Shown: positions 56,189 through 64,000 of the stretch, one piece after another | Numbering within the stretch: the stretch's first letter is position 1 | Layout of the letters: the number at the start of each line of letters is the position of its first letter | NCBI GenBank assembly: GCA_017506865.1 | Contig: JAFCMP010000523.1 | Coordinates: 310,001 to 374,000 of the forward strand | Origin: Tribonema minus | Lineage: Eukaryota > Sar > Xanthophyceae > Tribonematales > Tribonemataceae | Direction: 5' to 3' | Length of the DNA stretch: 64,000 bases | Notes under the pieces: model-generated | Told to the model about the DNA's origin: nothing | What the model saw: the letters and a program-made list of their open reading frames with translations, nothing else | The model's database searches: none | Position numbers and translations under genes: made by a program

Positions 56189-57936
56189 ATGCGAGGAGCG
56201 CTCTGCCGCCACGCGACGGTGCTGCGCTGCCGCGGCCGCAGCGCTGCGCCCACTGCAGCAGCAGCAGCAGCAGCGCCAATGCGGCAGTCCAGCGGCGCCG
56301 CTGCGCCATCATCACAAAAGGCGCAGGACTCCGCAGACTCCGGCAGCCACATGCCGACTAGCGAGCAGCAGAGCGAGATGGATTTCGACATCCTCGCGGT
56401 GATGGCCAAGAGCAATGCGCGCTGGAGCAAGCAGCAGCAGCCTGCAGCCACTGCGGATGTGGGGGGCGCGGAAGAGGAGGAGGAGGACGAGAAGAAGCAC
56501 CTGGCGCCGCAGCACCGGCGCTTCCTGTCGCATGCGGAGATCGGGCCAGGTGCGTCACCCTCAACTTCAACTGCTTAAATGTCACGCTTTTTTAACCCAC
56601 ACTGGGCATCCATGGCACTCGGGCACGCGCCGCGCGCAGCGAGCAGAGCTGTCAGCCAAGCGCACAACGCATTCAGGCGAGATCTATGAACGCCTGCACA
56701 GATACAGTACCGTTGCGCCCTAGCACCGTCGTGGTCGCCTGTCACGCATACAGCATCAGTGCGCCCTAGCGCCGTCGTGGTCACTGACACAGCTTCGCTG
56801 CCGCTGCCGCCGCCGCCGCCGCGCGCGCAGGCACGCCGCACAACCGCGAGAAGCGCGCGAGCCGCCTGCGCCTCGCGCTTGCCGTTTCGCGCTCCCACGA
56901 CTACCAGCTCGACAGGGAGGGTCTTGTGTCGGAGGAAGCTGGCGCGAACCGCCTCACGCAGGCCAAGGGGCTGGACGCCATCGTCGAGGACAAGATACAG
57001 GTGCGATGCGTGGCTACGCTCAGCATCGACCCGCCTGCGTGAGTCAGCGGACGTACTGCTTGGTGGTCGGCGCGGACGCTGGTTGTTGTGAGCAACATCA
57101 ACTCTGACTTGACGCCTGCCGCGAGCACAAGGCAGGCGGTTCATTGCGTTGCGCCGCTGCGTTTGCGCTGCGCTAGGGCGGCCGTGCGGGCGAGGTGTGG
57201 ACGGGCACCTGTGAGTGCCCTCGGTTGCATGCGCACGTGCTATCAAGCTTGAGCAGCACAGGTGCGCAAGCACAGGTGCGCAAGCACAGCGGCTGCGCGT
57301 AAGCGGTCGAGGCGAGGTCAAGTGACCTGCATTGAGCGTCTCGGCCTCATTCGACTCCGCTGTTGCCGTCGTAGCAACGGGGGGGGGGCGTGGTCAGTGG
57401 GCAGCACACGATGCGCGCGTATGCCGTTGGCGCTGGAGCTGCAGGCTACATGCTCTCGTTGCGCAGCAACTTTGTGCCTGCCGCACCGCAGGAAGCGTTT
57501 ATAGCCTGATGTCACGCGACGCTGGTGACCACCTCACGGAATCTTGCTACAGTCAGCGTCGCAGGACACCGCTGGCATGATGACAAATGCTGCAAGGTGC
57601 GCCCCGCCCGCCGCCGCCGCCTGCCGCCGCGCGCCGCCGCCGCAGATGGCGATCATGCGCGGCGACTTCGACGCGCTGCGCGGGCGCGGCCAGCCGCTCG
57701 AGACGGAGCGCGAGGGCAGCGTCGTGGACCCCGCGACGGACGTCATCTCGCGCCTCCTCGCGCAGAACGGCATCCTGCCGGGGTGGGTGGAGAAGCAGAA
57801 GGCCGTCAACGCGCTCGGCGCCGCGCTGCGCGCGCGCGTGCGCGGCGACTGGGCCGCCGCTTACCTGGACGCCAACCGCGGCGGCGGCGGCGGCGGCGCT
57901 CCGCACGCGCCCTCGCCGGGCGGTACGCGCAGCGGG

Positions 57937-57970
<34 letters not shown>

Positions 57971-58890
57971 CGCCGGCGTGGGTGCACCCGGACGCGGCGG
58001 CGTTCCGGCGGCGCGCGGAGGGCGCGGCGGACCACGCAGACGTGCTGCGCGAGCTCAACGCGGCGATCGACGCGTACAACCTGGAGGTGCCGTCGTACCA
58101 CCTGCAGCGCGGGCGCGCGCGCATCGCGTGGCTGCTGGAGGCGGTGACCGCGGCGCCGATCCGCGGGCGCGCGGAGGCGGCGGCGCTCGCGGAGGAGGGG
58201 CGGCGCGCGCGGCAGCAGGTGGGGCGCTGAGCGCTGCCTTTGTGGAGCGCTGCTGCTGCGTGCGTGCGCGAGAGCGCTGCTGTGTATGTGTGGGAGGAGA
58301 TGCAGCAGCGTTGCTGCAGTCACATCAATGGAGACTGTACGCTGCGTGAAGGTCTCCACGACGTTGCGTAGTGGCAGCGGGCAACTGGGGCTACTGCATG
58401 GCAGTGCGAGGGCCGCAGGTGCAGCTATTTCCCGATGGCAATGACGACGGACTGCGGTTGAATGGAGTCGAGTGCACGTTGTGCTGCACTCATGCGCCCT
58501 AGTGCGATTGCGTGATGCAGAGAAGCCATGACTGCTCAGGCACACGGCCTGCCTGCTGCATTGCCACGTTGCAGTGCCATGCTCCCCGCATCACAGGCAC
58601 ACCCAGTGCTCAACGCCCTCCCCCGCCCCTTCCCCCCCCATTTGCAGGCCCTCAGCTTCGAAACCCTGCTGCTGGACCCCCCCTCCTACAACACGCCGCC
58701 TGCGCACAGCCACGCCGCTATGCGCAGCACCGGCGGCGGAGGGCGCGCCTGGGCAGCGGACACGGGCTACGGCGCCGGCATGCATGGCGGCGGCGGCGCG
58801 GGCGCTGCGCGCGGCTCCAACGCGCTGCTGCAGGTGTGCATGCTGCCCATCGACGGTCTCGCCGACATGCTGAGGCGCGCCTTCTTCTAG
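56189..58890 (+). CDS. DNAJC28-like protein (DUF1992 domain)
   Basis: Homologue of DnaJ subfamily C member 28, conserved but poorly understood. Exons 56189-56549, 56831-57000, 57646-58218, 58648-58890 (phases 1,0,0), 448 aa. The N-terminus (Arg/Ala/Cys-rich, no acidic residues in the first 45) looks like a mitochondrial presequence. The DUF1992 hallmark straddles the exon 2/3 junction: GLDAIVEDKIQ then MAIMRGDFDALRGRGQPLE (about 178-196), with LAQNGILPGWVEKQKAVN and later LNAAIDAYNLEVPSYHLQRG. No J domain (HPD) is seen, so this is the DUF1992 type without a co-chaperone domain. A Gly-rich insert interrupts the domain. Exon 4 supplies a Gly/Ala-rich tail and is the least certain exon. It is divergent from the ankyrin gene. 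Confidence 0.82.
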
Positions 58891-60432
58891 GCGGCGACTC
58901 GCGTGCGTTTATCGCTCGCTTTCCGGCGAGGCTACCACACGCGCTTGCGCTTGCCAGGGTGAGTCTTTTGGGGTGTCCGGCGCAGCGGCGGCGCGCATGC
59001 GAGGCTCCCGCGAGGGCATTGGACGGGCTTCTCTTGCTCTTGCTGCAGCGAGTTTTATTGGGGGGGAGGGGGGCGCAGCGGTGGCACGCATGCGCGTACT
59101 GCTTTTGCGAGGCTCCCGCGAGGGCATTGGCATGCCCTTTTAGGCAAGTGGTTGGCTTCTGGTAGCGGCCACGGCCGGGGCGACATCGCGCGCGCGCACG
59201 CCACACAGGGTCGGCGCACGCACTTGTGCACTGCTGATCACCGTCCTCACCAACACCTCACCAACATGCAGTAGTGTCCTGGCCCCCATCAGCGGGAGGG
59301 GTGCTGCTACAATCAGGAAGGGTGCGGGAGGGTGCTGCATGCACGTAGGGCCTCAAACTGCAACCGCCACCAGTGTGCCCTGCTGGCTGCTAAGCACTGG
59401 TGCTATTACTGGCTGTACTCTAGTAATTAGGACGCGCAGGTGCCGTGCGAAAACCGGCGCAACAGTAAAGCTCGTCAGTTGCGGAAGGCAACATGTATGA
59501 GCCATGTATGTAAGGGACCATATAGGGGGGCACACCACCACCCGACAGAGATGCCACAGCCAGCGGAGAGCACAAAGCCGATTTGTTGCTTCCAGCACTT
59601 GGCGACATGCAGTGTACAAGATCTAGCAGGCTCGGCATTGTTTCGCAAGGACACATAGCCCAGCGATTCCCGAGCAGCAGCCACGGCACAGCAACCCTCT
59701 CAACGGTAATGCAAGGACTTTCATCAGGTCATGGTGTGCTGAGCGCTGCTGTTGCTGCTGCTGCGATACTTGACATCAGGCATTGCTTGTAACACCTCTG
59801 CACAGGCACGCATCAATAATCATCGCATGACACACTCTTAGCAAACTCTCGACAATCACGTTTGGCTCATTTCACATTCTTGCATCGGATGTTGACTCTG
59901 CTTGAGTGTGCTGCAACATGGAGATACTCCCCTCCCCTCATCAGGGGGAGGAAGGGGTCAAAACGAGGTGCCATTTTTATGAGAGTGGCAGCGAGCAACT
60001 CTAGGCGTCATATTCGCTCGCTGTGTGCCTCAAGGACACACGCAAAAACTATATCATCTCTTTCACAACACTGGGCGCCGGCTGTTACATCCACACCCAT
60101 GCTCCTCGGTGGAGCACAAGTTGTGGATGTCGCAGGGGAAGGAGGGGGCGGGGAGGGGGGGCAGAGAGAAGCTCTGCCCCCCCTGCCGTCCCCCTCCCCC
60201 AGGCTAGAAATAACACGTGTACTTCCTACTGGACGCACGATGTGGCATGCCCAGACCTCCAGCCCTCTGCTGGAGGATAAAACGCAGCGCGCCGCCAGCC
60301 TCGCAGCTGCTGCCGCTCATGCACAACAAGATGCAAATCAGGCACACCCGCAGCTCGCTCCCTAAGCTGCAGGTGCCGCCGCCGCCACTGCCGCCCCCCC
60401 GCGTGCGCAACTGCCGCATGCGAACCTACCCC
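58891..60432. other. convergent intergenic region; one direct repeat, no gene
   Basis: GCGAGGCTCCCGCGAGGGCA (about 58999 and 59108) is a direct repeat with period 109; flanking GGCGCGCATGC and GGCACGCATGC also match, so about 40 bases are duplicated. The right half is AT-richer without domain-bearing frames. GGGGAGGGGGGGCAGAGAGA lies near 60150. Confidence 0.5.
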
Positions 60433-62668
60433 CTACCCTTTCGGCGCGGAGCGCGCCAGCGGCAGCTGCTGCGTGCCGCACTCCGGACAAAACTTGTATG
60501 TGCTCAAAATTGGGTTGGCGCAGTCACGACAGAACTTGGGGCTGGCGGGCCCCGGCGGCGGCGCTCCCGGGCTCGGCAAACCGCCCGCGCGGTGGTGCCC
60601 GTGCAGCGGCGACCGCAGCGCGTGCTGCGCGCTGCCGCCGCCGCCGCTGCGGCCCGGCGTGCTAGCCGCCGCCGCCGCCGCCGGCACCCGCGGCGGCCGC
60701 CGCAGCGGCGGCACCGGCGGTATGAGGCTCGGCGCGGCTTCGTTGAGCGGCGGCGCGACCGCCTCGCGCAGGGTGTCGGCGGCAGCGGCGGCGGAAGCCG
60801 CGCCGATGTGGCGGCGCGGCGCGGCGCTGCGCAGCAGGTCGAGCACCTCGTCGCGCTGCTCGTCGAGGATGAGGGCGTCCTCCACAGTGTCGGCGGGGCA
60901 GCGGCCGTCGCGGTCGCGCGCGAGCGGGTCCGCGCCGTTGTCGAGGAGGATCTTGACGGTCTTGACCGCGCCTGCGGGTAGGGGGAGGGGGGGGGGGGGG
61001 AGGGGTCTGTTAGCACGCGGGGCCTGTGTGCACGTTAATGCGGTGGTGCGTGAAATGCGTGCTGCATGTTGGTGAGTGTTTGGGTGGTGCTGGTGCACCA
61101 AAAGTGTGGGAATTGTGCATATGCGCGTTGCGGTACTCGTGGTGTGGGGGCACGTCCAGCCATGTCAATTGCATTGGAAAGCGCGCGGGTCCAGCTACGC
61201 CAATTGCATTGGAAAGCGCGCGCCACAGACTGCTCTACAGAACACCAACGCATCTGCGAAGAGCGGTACATGGTATTGAGACTGCACAGAAGAAACAAGG
61301 CGTCCATCAACACCGTTTGTATCAAGAAGACCTATTGCTTTGCGCTGCTTGCAGCAATGCAATGCCTAGCAATCAGTTGCACGAGGGCAGGCTATCCACG
61401 CTCAACATGCGGGCAAGCGCGGCGTACCGTTGAAGGCTGCGCAGTGCAGCGGGGTCCTGAGGAAGTACCCGCGCACGTCGCAGGTCGCGCCAGAGTCGAG
61501 CAGCAGCTCCACCACCTTCCAGCGGTTTCGGTACGCTGCCAGGTGCAGCGGAGTCCACTTTGAGAGGCCTCCTCGCACGTTGACCTGCGCAGCATTGCAG
61601 CGCGTGAGAGAGGTTGGGGTTCATAGACGGAAGGGCCTGAGAAGGTGCAGCAGCTGCCGTTGCTGGCACTCTGCGAAGCGCAGTTGTTCTAGCAAAAGCA
61701 GCGGTACAAGGTCTGGCACTGCGTTCCGACGAGATAAGGCGGTGCTCTTGGTGCACTGTATGGGTGCTGCATACTCGCATTGTGCTTCAACCAACCAATG
61801 CACAGCAGACCCATGATAGCGTACATGCTTGTGCTGTTACTACACATGTGATGTGTGTGCATATTTAAACTTGTATGCAATGTAGTTCACTGGCTCGTGT
61901 ACCTGTGCTGAGTAGTCCAGCAGAAGCTCCGCAATCTCATAGTACCCCGCCTCGCAGGCAATGTGCAGCGGTGACCTGCCGCAGCACAAGCAGGGAAGCA
62001 ATCAATAAAGAGCTGCATCCAACCGCAGTGACTTGCTTATTGATGGTGAGCAGACCACCTAGAAAGTGAAAGACAGAGTTCGTAGGTGTTATTGTAGTAT
62101 TGCGGGCGATGGAAACGGCATTGCATCGGCTGAGCAGATGGCAAAGTAGTATTATGCATGCTATTGCTTATTGATGGTGAGCAGACCACCTAGAAAGTGA
62201 AAGACAGAGTTCGTAGATGTTATTGTAGTATTGCGGGCGATGGAAACGGCATTGCATCGGCTGAGCAGATGGCAAAGTAGTATTATGCATGCTATTTCAC
62301 TTCGACTTCCGCAATATTAGCATATTTGAATGGTGCGCGATCATCAGAATTTCACCATAGCGCGGCGACCACGAGCGAGTTTTACGGTACAGTACGACTG
62401 CGACAGCATATTGGAATAACGTGCATTGCTGCGGCTGAGCTGCAGCGTAACGTGGGCATGGACTCACAGCCAGAACTGATATATACTGCCGGCTGATAAT
62501 GTGGTGCAGACTAAACAGAACGGCCGAGCACCAGAACAGTGCTTACCAGTCGTGGTCATCCCTGACGTTCACGTCCCCTCCCGCCTGCAGCCACCTCTCC
62601 ACCATCGCCAAGTCGCCCCGCCTAGCAGCCTCAAAGATTGAGACACCAATTTCCCCTTCAGCCAACAT
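60433..62668 (-). CDS. ankyrin-repeat protein with C-terminal zinc ribbon
   Basis: Four exons: 62668-62547, 61975-61903, 61584-61428, 60971-60433 (phases 2,0,1), 296 aa. About four ankyrin repeats: IFEAARRGDLAMVERWLQAG, SPLHIACEAGYYEIAELLLD, TPLHLAAYRNRWKVVELLLD, TPLHCAAFNGAVKTVKILLD with NGADPLARDRDG. Each exon junction cuts a repeat near DxxW/TPLH. The middle is Ala/Pro-rich. The C-terminus is a four-cysteine zinc ribbon (Cys265, 268, 279, 282; FCRDC and KFCPECG), as in the double-zinc-ribbon family. A protein- or nucleic-acid-binding adaptor is inferred. Intron 1 contains a near-identical 131-base tandem duplication. It is head to head with the lumenal TPR gene (392 bases between starts). 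Confidence 0.85.
62034..62295. repeat. 131-base tandem duplication, nearly identical
   Basis: Unit 62034-62164 is repeated at 62165-62295 with one difference seen (AGGTGTT against AGATGTT). It lies within intron 1 of the ankyrin/zinc-ribbon gene and includes TGATGGTGAGCAG, a donor-like sequence. The high identity means a recent event. Confidence 0.95.
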
Positions 62669-63060
62669 TTCGACTTCTCCGAACCCGGCAAGCAGTGGCT
62701 ACACCCGTGTGAGGGTGCTGCCGTCGCCGCGTGGGCCGCTACTGCTGTCGCACTCTGTTTCCTACCAAAACTCGCATGTCATCATGCGCACGCCACCCGC
62801 GCTGCCGAAATACACACCGTCCAACTGCACGCTGAACAACCAGTGTGCTCCGCTAGACCACTGGCGTCGCGGTGGCTCGCAGCTTTGAAGAGTCTGGACA
62901 GAACATGCTCCTGCCCTGGACCGCTCTGCGCTGCTCCTGCACTCGGGCGCCAGCCACCAGCTTGTGTTCTACACCGAATCAAAAATTGAACAGCCCAGCA
63001 ACCCGCGTGTTGGGGTCCTCCTTTTTAAAAAAACAGATCAGCCGTGAAGTGCAGGAGCGC
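62669..63060. promoter_or_regulatory. divergent intergenic space between ankyrin and TPR genes
   Basis: 392 bases between start codons. TTTCGACTTCTCC begins next to the ankyrin-gene start. An A/T-rich stretch CCTCCTTTTTAAAAAAACAG lies at 63018-63037, about 25-45 bases before the TPR-gene ATG, and could be a TATA-like element. Confidence 0.35.
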
Positions 63061-64000
63061 ATGAGCCGCAGCAGCTGTCGCTGCAGTCTTGGCCTTTGCG
63101 CTGCACTGCTGCTCACGATTCTGCTGCTCGATGTTCCCAGCTCGCAGTGCTTGCGACTGTCAGCCTCGGTCAGGAGGCTACCTCTGGTCAAAGCTCCGTT
63201 GAATGCATTGACAGTTCTGACCTCCGTTGGAGTCTTGTTGGCGCCGCTGGACGCAGAGGGGTTGGCTGCGCAACAGCCAGCGCTTTCGCAGCAGGATTTG
63301 CGCACTATCACCTCGGCTTACGATGCCTACGGTTCCGGGGATTATGTGAGTGAGGTCGCACAAGGCAAGAACTTGATGTGTTGACAAGAATATACATGTT
63401 ACGCAGGCAGCTGACAACTTGTAATGACCAGCATGACCATTCTCGTACATCTACTGCCGACGCACAAATGGCCACTTGCCTGTCATTGATGTCATGTACA
63501 TGTTACATGTTGCGACGTCTGCCGGACGTCAAAAGACTTCGAGGCTTGATATTGCGTCCAGCGTACATATATGCAACACAGGCTGCATCAGGCTTCTCTG
63601 ATGCAAATATCAAGTGTACCAATAATCAACAGCAAAACTGTACGATGCTACATGTAGTTCTGTTAGGTGGACCTCAATGCAGGAATTCATGTTCATGCCA
63701 TCACAAAATGCTGACCACAAGGCTCTGCACCAACGTCCATATGTGTTGCAGCAAGCAGCGACCAGCGCAGCCCAAGTTGGTGTGGTGCTCCTGGTGCGCA
63801 TGACACCTCTACCAGGCACAACGCTGGCAAAGAAGTCCAGCACACTCCCTTCCGCGCTCTACACCCTCCATCAGGCCACTGCGCATGCCCCCCATACCAA
63901 CCCCCCTTTGCGGCGCTCCAACCACCCCCCTGTCAACCCCCTGCAGGCGGCGGCCAACGACCTCTTCTCCCAGGCCCTGCAGGCCTGGGCACGGGCGGGC
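63061..64000 (+). CDS. probable thylakoid-lumen TPR-like protein, 5' end only
   Basis: Exon 63061-63345 and the start of exon 2 at 63947, phase 0, running off the window. The N-terminus looks tripartite: a signal peptide (SLGLCAALLLTILLLDVPSS), a short Ser/Arg/Leu transit region with a twin arginine (SASVRRLPLVK), then a second hydrophobic stretch ending LLAPLDAEGLA, as expected for a twin-arginine-type lumenal signal in a secondary plastid. The mature start (ALSQQDLRTITSAYDAYGSG, DYAAANDLFSQALQAW) reads like a tetratricopeptide helix pair. Lumenal TPR proteins assist photosystem assembly; that role is inference. The start is the ATG directly before the signal peptide. Confidence 0.65.

Noticed and set aside
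57553-58545. 330-codon minus-strand frame antisense to the DNAJC28-like gene
   Set aside because: The plus strand carries the DUF1992 signature with matching exon phases; the antisense frame is Arg/Ala-rich without motifs.
1-64000. tRNA, rRNA, CRISPR or operon-type features
   Set aside because: No tRNA TpsiC-loop plus cloverleaf arrangement, rRNA block or spaced-repeat array was recognised by eye; the gene structure is plainly eukaryotic nuclear.

Overview
The window is nuclear DNA of a photosynthetic eukaryote, most likely an ochrophyte (stramenopile) alga. The DNA is GC-rich, nearly every gene is cut by GT-AG introns, and exon phases join exactly at almost every junction I propose. Two proteins carry N-termini of the kind used to reach a secondary red-type plastid: a cytochrome b6f cofactor-assembly protein and a probable thylakoid-lumen protein. 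The 27-residue ankyrin repeats ending in WARANGCPW are typical of brown algae and relatives. CFAP97 and RAB28 homologues point to a ciliated stage. Genus and species cannot be fixed from this sequence; a PX-clade alga (brown or yellow-green) is a guess.

Layout, left to right. 0.6-2.9 kb: first exons of DNA topoisomerase I (-). 5.5-9.2 kb: PPP-family Ser/Thr phosphatase with coiled coil, polyglutamine and a hydrophobic tail (-). 10.0-14.1 kb: N-formylglutamate amidohydrolase-like enzyme (-). 15.2-16.4 kb: CCB2/CCB4-type b6f assembly factor (-), head to head with ribosomal stalk protein P1 (+, 16.5-18.5 kb). 19.3-23.1 kb: CFAP97-domain protein with IQ motifs (-). 23.9-25.0 kb: possible single-pass membrane protein (+). 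27.3-30.4 kb: unknown multi-exon gene (-). 33.1-40.9 kb: nine-exon calcineurin-A-like phosphatase with its own C-terminal EF-hands (-). 41.7-42.4 kb: RING/B-box-like protein (-), head to head with RAB28 (+, 42.8-44.7 kb). 45.2-46.2 kb: coiled-coil protein with weak Eaf6 resemblance (-), head to head with VMA22/CCDC115 (+, 46.4-47.5 kb). 48.4-52.7 kb: ER fatty-acid desaturase (+). 54.4-55.7 kb: ankyrin-repeat protein (-). 56.2-58.9 kb: DNAJC28-like protein (+). 60.4-62.7 kb: ankyrin plus zinc-ribbon protein (-). 63.1-64.0 kb: start of a probable thylakoid-lumen TPR protein (+).

These are ordinary nuclear genes, not an operon or one pathway. Loose themes are Ca2+/phosphatase signalling, cilium biology, plastid biogenesis and ER/vacuole membrane biology.

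The most unusual signal is structural. Many introns contain decayed tandem copies of the edge of the neighbouring exon, including the splice site (exon echoes), with periods of about 50-400 bases. They occur in the calcineurin-like gene (five of eight introns), the desaturase (two introns), the 27-30 kb gene and the amidohydrolase gene. A second recurrent signal is a CTTCAACTTC / GAAGTTGAAG motif, often palindromic, placed 20-110 bases upstream of several start codons.
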